NCBI RefSeq assembly: GCF_010730055.1 | Contig: NZ_AP022575.1 | Span: 1 to 64,000, forward strand | Reading direction: 5' to 3' | Length of the DNA stretch: 64,000 nucleotides | DNA from: Mycobacterium shinjukuense | GTDB taxonomy: Bacteria; Actinomycetota; Actinomycetes; Mycobacteriales; Mycobacteriaceae | Shown here: positions 26,821 to 35,824 of the stretch, in pieces | Layout: the number at the start of each line of letters is the position of its first letter | Numbering within the stretch: position 1 is the stretch's first letter | Program-made: the position numbers and the translations under genes | The notes under the pieces: generated by a model | What the model was told of the DNA's origin: nothing | The model's input: the letters and a program-made list of their open reading frames with translations, nothing else | Database searches by the model: none

Positions 26821-27755
26821 GATCGTCTCTCATATCGGGCAGCGGCGATCCACGTCAGCCGACGTGGTTGGTCGGTGCTCGCCGGTCACATCTGTCCCGC
26901 TGGCCTCTGGCACGAAGGGTGCTCTTTGTGCCCGGCTGGGAGCGACAACCGGCGGCCGCCGGTTGTCGCTTGAAGAACAGAGGCGAGTCTGACAACCCTT
27001 CAACTCCCGTCTTGAACTGCGAGAACGTGTATTTCGCATTGGTGGAACGCTGTCGTGACGCTCTGGTGAGCCGCATTATTCTGTTGGCGAGGTGTCCGCC
27101 CGGACCTCCGTAAGCGTGTCCTGCCGGTAAGGAATTCGTGCCGCTCGGCGTGGGCTTGCTCCGGCTCGGTGACGTGATCCGAGTCGTGGGGCGGCTACCC
27201 GAGAATGATCCGGCCAAGCTGCCCGCCGGTACAGCGCCTACGAAGTGCACGCCACGTTCACACCTACGCCTCGATGCCGGTCGACGCCGGTGGCGGGCTG
27301 ATAGCCAATGGCGAGCCGATCGACGCGTCGGGGCTGCGGCAAATGCACGAGCCGGTTCGTCAACTGCGGGCCGAGGCGAGCGGCCATGTGCTCGGGAATC
27401 AGTGGCTCGGACCGGCTCAGGTATACGCACGCCGGGCGCCGCGTCACGGACCATCGTTTCGACCTAGCGCGATGCGGGGCGCGACGGTCGAGGGAGTAAC
27501 CCTACCCCCTTATGAGCACATCAGCACCACGGACTCGGTCCGTGGTTTGGGCCGGGAAGGGGTGCGCCTCGCGGATTGGTGTGGCCGTGACAACCTTTAG
27601 CCCATCTGCTGCGTGGTGTCGTTGGTGGGGCGAACAACCGGTGGCGGGCGGCGCCTGTCGGCTGTTGGCCGAGCACCGTCGCGTGCTGTTTGCCGAAATG
27701 ATTCGGCCGTTTCGGTTGGCCGCCCGCGACTGGCACGCCCCGCCATGCCCGTTCG
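26821..27755. other. 935-bp gene-poor stretch
   Basis: No frame here has a recognisable family. About 27125-27480 shows short scraps of coding character split over frames (RVVGRLPENDPAKLPAGTA, then GEPIDASGLRQMHEPVRQL), suggesting a decayed gene of unknown type. It contains the perfect palindrome at 26941-26970. Nothing else stands out up to the PE_PGRS stop. Confidence 0.45.
26941..26970. repeat. Perfect 30-bp palindrome
   Basis: Two 15-base arms with no spacer; the left arm is AGCGACAACCGGCGG and the right is its exact complement. No T-run follows, so a terminator is unlikely. It lies 120 bp upstream of the ABM gene start, a position suiting an operator, or it could be a recombination or cruciform site. 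Confidence 0.75.
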
Positions 27756-29405
27756 TCAGCCGGGGAGGCCGTCTATGCCGTCGGCCCCCGTGGCGCCAGT
27801 CTGACCGGGGCCACCGGGGAGGCCGGGAAAGGGGCCGATGCCTGCGGTTGCTCCGCCGGCACCCCCGGATCCGGGGCTGCCCCCGGTGCCGCCGGCACCC
27901 GCGGTGCCGCCGGCACCGGGAGTCCCCGCGCTGCCCCAAAGCCCGCTGGCCCCGCCCGCGCCGCCGTTTCCGCCGTTTCCGCCCGCGCCGCCGGCACCGC
28001 CGTTGCCGCCGTTGCCGCCGTTGCCGCCATTGCCCCGATCGGTGTTGGCGAGGTTCAATCCGCCGGTGCCCCCTTTGCCGCCGTTCCCGCCCTGGTCTCC
28101 GGTACCGCCGTCGGCGCCGGCGCCTCCGGTTCCGCCGACGCCGCCGTCGCCCATCAATAGGCCGCCCCGCCCGCCGGCACCCCCGGCGCCGCCGCTGCCG
28201 CCAGCGCCGCCGGAGGCGCCGACACCGCCAGCCCCGCCGGTCCCGCCGGGGCCGCCCACGACGCCGGTGCCGCCGGTGCCGCCCATGCCGCCCGCAGCGC
28301 CGGTGCCCCCGGTGCCGCCGTTGCCGCCGGCGCCGCCGATGCCGGTGACGCTATCTCCGCCGGCACCGCCCATGCCGCCGGTTGCGCCGGCGCCGCCGGC
28401 CCCCCCGGCGCCGCCCGCGCCGCCCCCGAAGTTGTTGCCGGTTCCGCCGGCACCGCCCATGCCACCCCGGGCACCGTCACCACCGATTCCCCCGTTGCCG
28501 CCATTACCGCCGGCCAAATCCCCGTTGCCGCCCCCACCCCCGGTACCGCCCGGCTGACCGACGGTGGGGCCGCTGACTCCGTTGGCGCCGGGCCCACCGG
28601 GCCCGCCATAGTTCGCAATGGTGGTGCCTGGGGTGCCGGAGGCCGCGGCGGGGCCTGCCGGGAGCGGGCTGGGGTTGACACCGTCGGCGCCGACCGCGCC
28701 CAGGCCGCCGCTGCCGCCGGGCCCGCCCTGACCGAATAACCCAGCCGATCCGCCGTTGCCGCCCATGCCGCCATTGCCACCCGGGACGATGGCGTTGCCG
28801 CCGGCCCCGCCGGCGCCGCCGATGCCGTAAATCAGCCCGCCGTTCCCGCCGTTGCCGCCGGGCGCCCCAGGGGCACCTAGCCCACCGGCACCGCCGCGGC
28901 CGAAGAGCCCTGCGTCGCCGCCGTTACCGCCTCCGGGATGGCTGCCGCCGCCAGACCCGCCGGCCCCGCCGTTTCCGTAGAGCAGCCCACCGGGCGCTCC
29001 ATTTTGCCCGGTTCCGGGCGCCCCGGCGGCGCCGTTGCCGATCAACGGGCGCCCCAGCAGCGTCTGGGTGGGTGCGTTGATCACACCGAGCGCCTGTTGC
29101 TCTAGGGTCTGCAACGCCGTGGCGTTGGCCGCCTCCGCGGTCGCGTACGCATTGCCAGCGGCAATCAAGGCCTGGACAAACCGCGCATGAAACGTCGCCG
29201 CTTGCGCACTAAGGGACTGATAGCTCTGCGCGTACGCGCCGAACAGCTGCGCGATCGCCACCGACACCTCATCGGCGGCCGAAGCCAGCACCGACATCGT
29301 CGGGCCTGCGGCCGCGGCATTAGCGGCGGTGATCACCGCGTCAATGTTGGCCAAATCCGTTGCCGCCGCTGCCACCATCTCCGGCGCAGTGATCACATTC
29401 ACCAT
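27756..29405 (-). CDS. PE_PGRS family protein (intact)
   Basis: 549 residues from ATG 29403-29405 behind CTGGAGGTC. The PE domain, MVNVITAPEMVAAAATDLAN through ADEVSVAIAQLFGAYAQSYQSL, is followed by the junction INAPTQTLLGRPLIGNG and about 410 residues of Gly-rich repeats, ending GADGIDGLPG. The frame is clean. It occupies the position where H37Rv has the fadB/fadA genes next to ercc3, so it is a lineage-specific insertion or exchange. None of the island promoter modules precedes it. Confidence 0.93.
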   Translation of the reverse strand: MVNVITAPEMVAAAATDLANIDAVITAANAAAAGPTMSVLASAADEVSVAIAQLFGAYAQSYQSLSAQAATFHARFVQALIAAGNAYATAEAANATALQTLEQQALGVINAPTQTLLGRPLIGNGAAGAPGTGQNGAPGGLLYGNGGAGGSGGGSHPGGGNGGDAGLFGRGGAGGLGAPGAPGGNGGNGGLIYGIGGAGGAGGNAIVPGGNGGMGGNGGSAGLFGQGGPGGSGGLGAVGADGVNPSPLPAGPAAASGTPGTTIANYGGPGGPGANGVSGPTVGQPGGTGGGGGNGDLAGGNGGNGGIGGDGARGGMGGAGGTGNNFGGGAGGAGGAGGAGATGGMGGAGGDSVTGIGGAGGNGGTGGTGAAGGMGGTGGTGVVGGPGGTGGAGGVGASGGAGGSGGAGGAGGRGGLLMGDGGVGGTGGAGADGGTGDQGGNGGKGGTGGLNLANTDRGNGGNGGNGGNGGAGGAGGNGGNGGAGGASGLWGSAGTPGAGGTAGAGGTGGSPGSGGAGGATAGIGPFPGLPGGPGQTGATGADGIDGLPG

Positions 29406-29720
29406 CGTTCTGACCTCCAGTGACGAGCCAGCTCATGTCGCCTCACCCCGATCTGTCAGACAGGCAGATCGTATCGCCTGCTTTGTCGAGCTATACGTGC
29501 AATCGGCAACTTTGGTTCGAAGGCTTGATGCTTTTGCTGGGCTCACCCGCCGAGGGCAGCGTCGGGCGTCCTAGCCCAGCGCAGCTGGGGTCCTTGACAG
29601 TACCGAGCCGAGGGGAGGTCTGGGATAGCGTTGGGGACCCACGGCGGGGGTGCCATGTCGGTAGCGGGTCAGGAAAGGCGCAGCCGAGCGCCGACCGCGG
29701 TAAGGCAGCGTCGGTGCAAT
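29406..29720. other. Intergenic between PE_PGRS and ercc3
   Basis: No gene seen. A short dyad GATCTG...CAGATC at about 29450-29471 lies some 45 bp upstream of the PE_PGRS start and could be an operator of that gene. Confidence 0.35.
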
Positions 29721-31370
29721 CTAAATCGCCGGGCCAAGTAGGTCGTCCGCGTCGCGGATGATGTAACCGTAGCCCTGCTCGGCCAAGAACCGCTGCCGGT
29801 GTGCGGCGTACTCGGCGTCCAGGCTGTCGCGGGCCACCACAGAGTAGAAGATCGCGCCGCCACCGTCGGCCTTGGGCCGCAGTATCCGGCCGAGCCGCTG
29901 GGCCTCCTCCTGGCGGGAGCCGAAAGTACCCGAAACCTGCACCGCCACCGAGGCTTCCGGCAAGTCGATGGAGAAGTTGGCCACCTTGGACACCACCAGC
30001 TTGGAGACCTTGCCGCGGCGGAAGGCATCGAAGAGCGCTTCGCGTTCGGCGGTTTTCGTCGAGCCCTGGATCACCGGAGCGTCCAGCTCTGCGCCAAGTT
30101 CCTCCAGTTGGTCGAGGTAAGCGCCGATCACCAGGGTCTGCTCGCCGGGGTGCTTCGCTAGAATCGACTTGACCACAGCGATTTTGGTGTGCACCGTCGA
30201 GCACAGTCGGTAGCGTTCCTCGGGTTCTGCGGTGGCGTACATCATTCGTTCGTTGTCGGTCATCGTGACCCGGATTTCGACGCACTCGGCCGGCGCGATC
30301 CAGCCCTGTGCCTCGATGTCCTTCCAGGGCGCGTCATAGCGTTTCGGGCCGATGAGGGAGAAAACGTCACCCTCGCGGCCATCCTCACGGATTAGTGTCG
30401 CGGTGAGACCCAGCCGCCGCTTAGATTGCAGGTCGGCGGTCATCCGGAACACCGGTGCCGGCAGCAGATGCACCTCGTCGTAAATGATCAGCCCCCAGTC
30501 GCGGCTGTCGAACAGCTCCAGATGCCGGTACTCGCCTTTGATGCGGCGGGTGATCATCTGGTATGTCGAGATGGTGACAGGCCGAATTTCCTTGCGTTCG
30601 CCCGAGTATTCGCCGATCTCGTCCGCGGTCAGCGAGGTGCGGGCAACCAGCTCGCGTTTCCATTGCCGGGCCGCGACGATGTTGGTGACCAGGATCAGTG
30701 TTGTCGCACACGCTTTGGCCATGGCGGCCGCGCCGACCAGAGTCTTGCCCGCGCCGCAGGGCAGCACCACTACCCCGGAGCCGCCGGCCCAGAACGAGTC
30801 CGCGGCCACTTGCTGGTAGTCGCGCAGCTCCCAGCCCTCCTGGTGCAGGCTGATCGGGTGCGCTTCGCCGTCGACGTATCCGGCGAGATCCTCTGCGGGC
30901 CAACCGATCTTGAGCAGCAGCTGCTTGACCCGGCCGCGTTCGCTGGGGTGCACGACAACGGTGTCCTCGTCGATGCGGGCACCCAGCATCGGTGCGATCT
31001 TCTTGTTGCGCAGCACCTCCGCGAGCACTGCGCGGTCCTGGCTCACCAACGTCAGGCCATGCGCGGGGTTTTTGACCAATTGCAGCCGACCGTAACGGGC
31101 CATGGTGTCGACGATGTCGACCAGCAGTGGCTGCGGCACCGCGTAGCGGGAGTAACAGACCAGCGCGTCGACGACCTGCTCGGCGTCGTGCCCGGCGGCG
31201 CGGGCGTTCCACAGCGCCAGCGGCGTGATCCGGTAGGTGTGCACGTGTTCGGGTGCGCGTTCCAGCTCGGCGAACGGCGAGATGGCGGCGCGTGCCTCGC
31301 CGGCCAGCTCGTGGTCCACTTCGAGCAGCACCGTCTTGTCGGACTGCACGATCAACGGCCCGGGGGTCAT
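29721..31370 (-). CDS. ercc3: XPB-type DNA helicase Ercc3
   Basis: 549 residues from ATG 31368-31370. An N-terminal damage-recognition-like region (about 1-180) precedes helicase motifs: LRDYQQVAADSFW (Q-like), Walker A CGAGKT, motif II DEVH in IIYDEVHLLP, motif III LTATLIREDG, and motif VI in EEAQRLGRILRP. This is the superfamily 2, 3'-5' XPB helicase of mycobacteria (Rv0861c). It is probably cotranscribed with the upstream Rv0862c equivalent (108 bp gap). The role, DNA unwinding in repair, is inferred from the family. Confidence 0.95.
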   Translation of the reverse strand: MTPGPLIVQSDKTVLLEVDHELAGEARAAISPFAELERAPEHVHTYRITPLALWNARAAGHDAEQVVDALVCYSRYAVPQPLLVDIVDTMARYGRLQLVKNPAHGLTLVSQDRAVLAEVLRNKKIAPMLGARIDEDTVVVHPSERGRVKQLLLKIGWPAEDLAGYVDGEAHPISLHQEGWELRDYQQVAADSFWAGGSGVVVLPCGAGKTLVGAAAMAKACATTLILVTNIVAARQWKRELVARTSLTADEIGEYSGERKEIRPVTISTYQMITRRIKGEYRHLELFDSRDWGLIIYDEVHLLPAPVFRMTADLQSKRRLGLTATLIREDGREGDVFSLIGPKRYDAPWKDIEAQGWIAPAECVEIRVTMTDNERMMYATAEPEERYRLCSTVHTKIAVVKSILAKHPGEQTLVIGAYLDQLEELGAELDAPVIQGSTKTAEREALFDAFRRGKVSKLVVSKVANFSIDLPEASVAVQVSGTFGSRQEEAQRLGRILRPKADGGGAIFYSVVARDSLDAEYAAHRQRFLAEQGYGYIIRDADDLLGPAI

Positions 31371-31382
31371 GAGCGCCGCTCT

Positions 31383-31447
31383 CCCCCGCAAGCGGGAGGT
31401 GCCCCCACCTCATCGCTGCGTCCCCCGCAAGCGGGCGGTACCCCCAC
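31383..31447. repeat. Two 26-bp GC-rich repeats, 39-bp period
   Basis: The unit CCCCCGCAAGCGGG plus GGT(G/A)CCCCCAC occurs at 31383-31408 and 31422-31447 with two differences. Each can form a CCCGCAAGCGGG hairpin. They fill most of the gap between the two helicase genes. Confidence 0.7.
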
Positions 31448-31478
31448 TGCATCGTCGCCCGCGCGAGTCATGGGTCCA

Positions 31479-33752
31479 TTATCGGTCGTCCGCCGACATC
31501 ACCGATGTGATGCGGTGAACGGCGAACTCGCGCAGCCGCCCCGACGCCGAATCAAACGCCAGCAGTTGTCCGCCACGGATGGCGATTGGCGATACCACCC
31601 GCTGGGTGGCCACGCCGGCGGCGTCGAGATAACCGATCAATACCGTGGCTTGATCCTTCGCGGCGCGCTGCAGCAGCGACATCGCGACCGCCGGGTCGAC
31701 CCGGATATTGCCGAACGGTGCGCCGGTCACCTTACGCAGCACCGCGACCACCGCATTCAGCGTCTCACCGCTTGGGCGCGGCGGCGGGCGGTACGGGCGG
31801 CGTTGCTGCGGCGCGGGCAACCGGGCCCCGCGGGGCCGGACGTCGACGATGGCGCCGGTGGAGTCTTCGGCGGCCGGGGCAAACCCTGCGCTCCGCAACG
31901 CGGCGAGCACTTCGGAGATCGGCGCGGGGGACACCGCCACGGTCGGTGCCAGGGCGCGAAGCTGGAGCCCTTCGGCGGCGGGCGCGGCCACCGCCTGGGC
32001 CAGCAGCGCGGTGTCGTCGCAGCGCACGAACGATGCGGCCAGGCCGATCCGAAGCTGACCGTGACGGCGCGCGACATCGTCGATCAGGTAGGTGAGCCCT
32101 TGGGGCACCGGGGTTTTGGAGTGGTTTGCAAAGAATGCGTGCATCCAGTCGCGGGTCTTGCCGATGTCGAGCGCATGCCGGATCGACTGCTCGCTGACGC
32201 GGTACACCATCGCCGTGCCGGCCGACTCCACGGCGGCGACGCTGGCCAGCTGCTCGGCGAGGTCACGGTGCAGCGGACCCGGCACCACGACGGTCAAGTC
32301 GGCCTGGATCAGGAAGTGGTCGATCGGTTTGGGCAGCGCCTTCGTCATCGCGCCGACGACGGCGCCCGGATCGATGGACTCGTCCAGCAGCGCGCGTCCG
32401 GGCGTGCTGATCGCTCCGCGACCCAGCAGCCCCAACGCGTGGCCTTCGGTCAGCAGATCTGCGACGGGCCCCGGCTGCAGTCGCCGGGCCCAGCGTGGGC
32501 GCCGCCAGATCAGTGCCGCCGACGCGCTGTCGGCATCGACACCGGCACCGGCGGGCAGCTCGGCGAGCATGCCAAGCAACAGCCGACGATCCCACGGGGC
32601 GGCTGTGGAGAACAGCGAACCCGACAGAGCGCCATAAGGTTTGGCGTCCGGACCGCGGCTGCCGATCAATGCCGGCCGGCCCGGCAGGTCCAGCCAGGTG
32701 CTGGCCAGCAGGTGCCAACGCTCGGCGGCTGGCATCGCGGTGAACCGGTCGGCGGTCGCCGTGGGTGCCCAGTAGGGGCCGTCACCGTAGCTCGGTTCGG
32801 GAACGGGCATGCCGCAGGCGATCAGCCCGGCCGCCGCGGCCACCTCAAGGATCAGGCCCAACCGCTGCTCGTCGATTCCGGTCGCCTTGGCCAGCCGCCT
32901 GACTTCACGAATCCCAAGCCCGCCGCTGCGGAGCTCGGCAACCGGTGTGGCGCCGAGGCTTTCCAGTAGGACGTCCAGCTCGCGCAGCAGGTCGATGACG
33001 GCTCCGGCCGCTGCGGCATCGGCGTCGTCGGGCGTGGTGGTGGAAACCACCGGGTCGGGCGCGGTCAGTTGCATCGGCCCGGGCCGCTCGCCGCGCAGCA
33101 GCTGTCCGACGAGGCGGGGCAGGATCACCGTCTCGGCATCGATGCGCCGCAACAGGCCGCTCGCCAGCAGCCGCGGCACCGGGCGGTCCGGCGGCGCCCC
33201 GGGCGCGGCGTCGCGGGTGCGTCCCATCGGGGACCCGGCCAGCAGCTTGTCCAGCACGTCGCGCTGCGCGTGGTCGAGCCCGGCGAGCAGATCGGCAATC
33301 TGCTCACCGGTGCGCGAGGAATCCTCCAGGGTGACCTGCCCCGGATGCCACGGCAGCGCCGCCGCGGCGTCGGCGACCACCCGGACGGCGGCCTCCCCCC
33401 AGGCCAAGGCGCGGTGCTTCAGGTCGGTCAGCGCCTCGCTGACTTCGGCCTGGCCGGCGCGGTCGCCGATCAATGCGAGCACCTTGGCGATCGGGACCGG
33501 AGCGGTATCGGCCTGCAACACCAGCAATGCGTCCAGCAGCGCGAGCCGCAGGAAGTCGAGCTCGTCGGTGGCGGCCTTGACGGACTGCCGGGCCTGGGCC
33601 CGGGCGGCCAGTGCGGCGATGCTGCCGGGTGGTGGCTGGGCCAGGTCTGGTCGCAGCTGCAGCAGCAGGATCAGCCGCTCGTCGGGCAAGTCGGCCAGCC
33701 AGGACCCCAGCGGGATGTCCGGGCTGTGTTCGGTCGGGGTTTGCCGGGTCAT
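31479..33752 (-). CDS. Helicase-associated domain protein (Rv0862c equivalent)
   Basis: 757 residues from ATG 33750-33752. It begins MTRQTPTEHSPDIPLGSWLA, with a long alpha-helical Ala/Leu-rich body and a C-terminal segment (VAMSLLQRAAKDQATVLIGY; RVVSPIAIRGGQLLAFD; LREFAVHRITSV) typical of the WYL-like helicase-associated region. There are no helicase motifs of its own. It lies directly upstream of ercc3, suggesting a partner of XPB. The overall assignment rests on synteny and length. Confidence 0.82.
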   Translation of the reverse strand: MTRQTPTEHSPDIPLGSWLADLPDERLILLLQLRPDLAQPPPGSIAALAARAQARQSVKAATDELDFLRLALLDALLVLQADTAPVPIAKVLALIGDRAGQAEVSEALTDLKHRALAWGEAAVRVVADAAAALPWHPGQVTLEDSSRTGEQIADLLAGLDHAQRDVLDKLLAGSPMGRTRDAAPGAPPDRPVPRLLASGLLRRIDAETVILPRLVGQLLRGERPGPMQLTAPDPVVSTTTPDDADAAAAGAVIDLLRELDVLLESLGATPVAELRSGGLGIREVRRLAKATGIDEQRLGLILEVAAAAGLIACGMPVPEPSYGDGPYWAPTATADRFTAMPAAERWHLLASTWLDLPGRPALIGSRGPDAKPYGALSGSLFSTAAPWDRRLLLGMLAELPAGAGVDADSASAALIWRRPRWARRLQPGPVADLLTEGHALGLLGRGAISTPGRALLDESIDPGAVVGAMTKALPKPIDHFLIQADLTVVVPGPLHRDLAEQLASVAAVESAGTAMVYRVSEQSIRHALDIGKTRDWMHAFFANHSKTPVPQGLTYLIDDVARRHGQLRIGLAASFVRCDDTALLAQAVAAPAAEGLQLRALAPTVAVSPAPISEVLAALRSAGFAPAAEDSTGAIVDVRPRGARLPAPQQRRPYRPPPRPSGETLNAVVAVLRKVTGAPFGNIRVDPAVAMSLLQRAAKDQATVLIGYLDAAGVATQRVVSPIAIRGGQLLAFDSASGRLREFAVHRITSVMSADDR

Positions 33753-33814
33753 CGCTGATCAGCGTAGGCCGGATCGACAACCTTGCGTCCCGGGCGGGTA
33801 CGGGACCTGTCAGA

Positions 33815-34024
33815 ATGGAGATCGTGGCTGACATTGCTGAAGGCAAGGTGCGCAAGACCAAGTACGTCGACAACGGCTGGCCGACCACGGACCCGAACGA
33901 CCACGCGGTCAGCGAACTCGTGACCGATCGCACGGGTGCCCTATCACCCTTCGGTGAACTGGTGTTCCCGGTGCCCTCCGACGAGCTGCCATACATCCAC
34001 CCGGTGACCGTCGTCAATCGGTAG
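33815..34024 (+). CDS. Conserved hypothetical small protein (Rv0863 equivalent)
   Basis: 69 residues from ATG 33815 (MEIVADIAEGKVRKTKYVDN), with a GTG at 33824 as alternative. It ends YIHPVTVVNR. No recognisable domain; many charged residues and no membrane segment. It lies 9 bp ahead of moaC2 on the same strand, so it is probably the first gene of the molybdopterin operon. Confidence 0.72.
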   Translation: MEIVADIAEGKVRKTKYVDNGWPTTDPNDHAVSELVTDRTGALSPFGELVFPVPSDELPYIHPVTVVNR

Positions 34025-34033
34025 GCGGCCGGG

Positions 34034-34534
34034 GTGGCCAGCGCCTCCGGAGCATCCGACCACCGTTCGGGCGGGCTGTCGCACCTGGACGAGCGGGGAG
34101 CCGCGCACATGGTCGACGTCACCGACAAGGGGGCCACCAGGCGCACCGCCGTCGCTGCCGGTGCGCTGCGTACCTCGCCGGAGGTGGTGACGTTGATCTC
34201 GACCGGTGGCCTACCGAAGGGCGATGCGCTGGCTACCGCTCGAGTGGCAGGCATCCTGGCGGCCAAACGAACCAGCGATCTGATCCCGCTGTGTCACCAG
34301 CTTGCGCTCACCGGCGTCGACATCGATTTCACGGTCGGCGCCTCCGATATCGAGATCACCGCGACGGTACGGTGCACCGACCGAACGGGCGTCGAGATGG
34401 AGGCGTTGACCGCCGTCAGCGTGGCGGCGCTGACGCTCTACGACATGATCAAGGCGGTCGACCCGGCCGCGCGCATCGATGACATTCGGGTGCTCCGCAA
34501 AGCGGGCGGCCGCAGCGGAAGCTGGGCACGATGA
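34034..34534 (+). CDS. moaC2: Cyclic pyranopterin monophosphate synthase MoaC2
   Basis: 166 residues from GTG 34034. MoaC signatures: HMVDVTDKGATRRTAVAAG near the start, AAKRTSDLIPLCHQLALTGV, CTDRTGVEMEALTAVSVAAL and LYDMIKAVDPAARI with the conserved Lys and Asp of the active site. It completes the first step of molybdenum cofactor synthesis together with MoaA. It overlaps mog by four bases (ATGA), indicating translational coupling. Confidence 0.95.
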   Translation: MASASGASDHRSGGLSHLDERGAAHMVDVTDKGATRRTAVAAGALRTSPEVVTLISTGGLPKGDALATARVAGILAAKRTSDLIPLCHQLALTGVDIDFTVGASDIEITATVRCTDRTGVEMEALTAVSVAALTLYDMIKAVDPAARIDDIRVLRKAGGRSGSWAR

Positions 34535-35016
34535 CCGGTGCCCGAACCGCCCGAATCATCATCGCTTCGACGCGTGCGTCCTCGGGTGTGTACTCCGATG
34601 AATGCGGGCCGATTATCGCGCAATGGCTTGGCGAGCGCGGGTTTTCGGCTGCGCAGCCGCAGGTTGTCGCCGACGGCAACCCGGTTGGGGAGGCGCTGCA
34701 GGAGGCGCTGCAGGACGGAGTCGACGTGATCATCACCTCCGGCGGCACCGGCATCTCACCCACCGACAGCACCCCCGAGCAGACCGTGGCGGTGCTGGAC
34801 TTCGTCATTCCCGGGCTGGCCGACGCGATTCGTCACTCGGGCCTGCCGAAGGTGCCGACGTCGATGCTGTCCCGCGGGGTGTGCGGGGTGGCCGGCCGCA
34901 CCCTGATTGTCAATCTGCCCGGTTCACCCGGCGGTGTCCGCGACGGCCTCGGGGTGCTCTCCGCTGTGCTCGACCACGCGCTTGACCAGCTCGCCGGCGA
35001 AGATCACCCCCGATGA
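34531..35016 (+). CDS. mog: Molybdopterin adenylyltransferase-type protein Mog/MoaB
   Basis: 161 residues, ATG 34531 overlapping the moaC2 stop. The fold motifs IITSGGTGISPTDSTPE (TSGGTG loop) and LIVNLPGSPGG mark the MoaB/Mog/MogA family, which adenylates molybdopterin. It overlaps moaE2 by four bases. Distinguishing MoaB from MogA activity is not possible by eye; the symbol follows H37Rv Rv0865. Confidence 0.93.
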   Translation: MTGARTARIIIASTRASSGVYSDECGPIIAQWLGERGFSAAQPQVVADGNPVGEALQEALQDGVDVIITSGGTGISPTDSTPEQTVAVLDFVIPGLADAIRHSGLPKVPTSMLSRGVCGVAGRTLIVNLPGSPGGVRDGLGVLSAVLDHALDQLAGEDHPR

Positions 35017-35438
35017 CGCTGGTGCTGCGCGCCGCGCTGACAGACCGGCCGATCTTTCTGGCTGAGCACCAGGACTTGGTGAGCCATCAGTCCGCCGGAG
35101 CCATCGTCGGGTTCGTCGGGATGATCCGTGACCACGACGCTGGACGCCGGGTGCTGCGGCTGGAGTATTCCGCGCACCCGTCGGCGGAACAGGTCCTCGC
35201 CGATGTGGTAGCCGAGGTCGCCAAGGAGTCGAGCGGGGTGCGGGCCGTCGCGGCCAGCCATCGAATCGGCGTCCTGCAGATCGGGGAGGCGGCGTTGGTG
35301 GCCGCGGTTGCCGCCGATCATCGACGGGCGGCGTTTGCCACCTGCGCGCAGCTGGTGGACACCATCAAGGAGCGGCTGCCGGTGTGGAAGCACCAGTTCT
35401 TCGAAGACGGGTCCGACGAATGGGTGGGTTCGGCATAG
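35013..35438 (+). CDS. moaE2: Molybdopterin synthase catalytic subunit MoaE2
   Basis: 141 residues, ATG 35013. It shows GAIVGFVGMIRDHDAGRRVL, LEYSAHPSAEQVL, ASHRIGVLQIGEAALVAAV and the C-terminal WKHQFFEDGSDEWVGS, where the Lys contacts the substrate. It is the large subunit that inserts sulphur from MoaD; moaD2 lies nearby beyond rpfA on the opposite strand. Last gene of the Rv0863-moaC2-mog-moaE2 run. Confidence 0.95.
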   Translation: MTLVLRAALTDRPIFLAEHQDLVSHQSAGAIVGFVGMIRDHDAGRRVLRLEYSAHPSAEQVLADVVAEVAKESSGVRAVAASHRIGVLQIGEAALVAAVAADHRRAAFATCAQLVDTIKERLPVWKHQFFEDGSDEWVGSA

Positions 35439-35443
35439 GCCGG

Positions 35444-35752
35444 CCTAGTGGTCGCGCTCGTAGGTTCGCTGGGAGTTGGAGCCGGGGTGACCCGCGCTGT
35501 GCGGCTGCAGGTGACCCGGGTGCGCACGGTGCGCGGTCCCTCGTGTCTCACCCGCCTCACGCGTTTCGGCACGGTAGGGATATGCGATGCGCCCGCCTAC
35601 GCGCGACAACCCTGGCTGTCGCTGGTAGGCGGGCACCTTGGATGCCGGCACGTACCGGGTACGCGTGGGGTGGATGAGGAATCTGTGACGCCTAGGGCGG
35701 GCAGCCTGTCAGCGCGCAGCGCCCCCACGAACCTACGAGCGAGACCACTTAG
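35444..35752. repeat. Inverted-repeat-bounded element with internal hairpin, possible MITE or structured RNA
   Basis: Arms at 35444-35468 and 35728-35752 match in 22 of 25 positions as inverted copies; the shared core is CGCTCGTAGGTTCG. Inside lies a second strong hairpin: GCCCGCCTAC 35591-35600 pairs with GTAGGCGGGC 35625-35634, and GCGACA 35603-35608 with TGTCGC 35617-35622. No convincing gene is inside. It fills the space between the convergent moaE2 and rpfA genes. Confidence 0.65.
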
Positions 35753-35824
35753 CGTTAGCCGGCGAGGACGACGGCTACGTCATCCGGATGCGGCGGGCCG
35801 ACCGCCTCGACCGTGTCCGCCGCC

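Noticed and set aside
30426..32969. 847-residue plus-strand frame opposite ercc3 and Rv0862c
   Set aside because: Antisense shadow in GC-rich DNA; the minus strand carries clear helicase motifs and conserved gene order.
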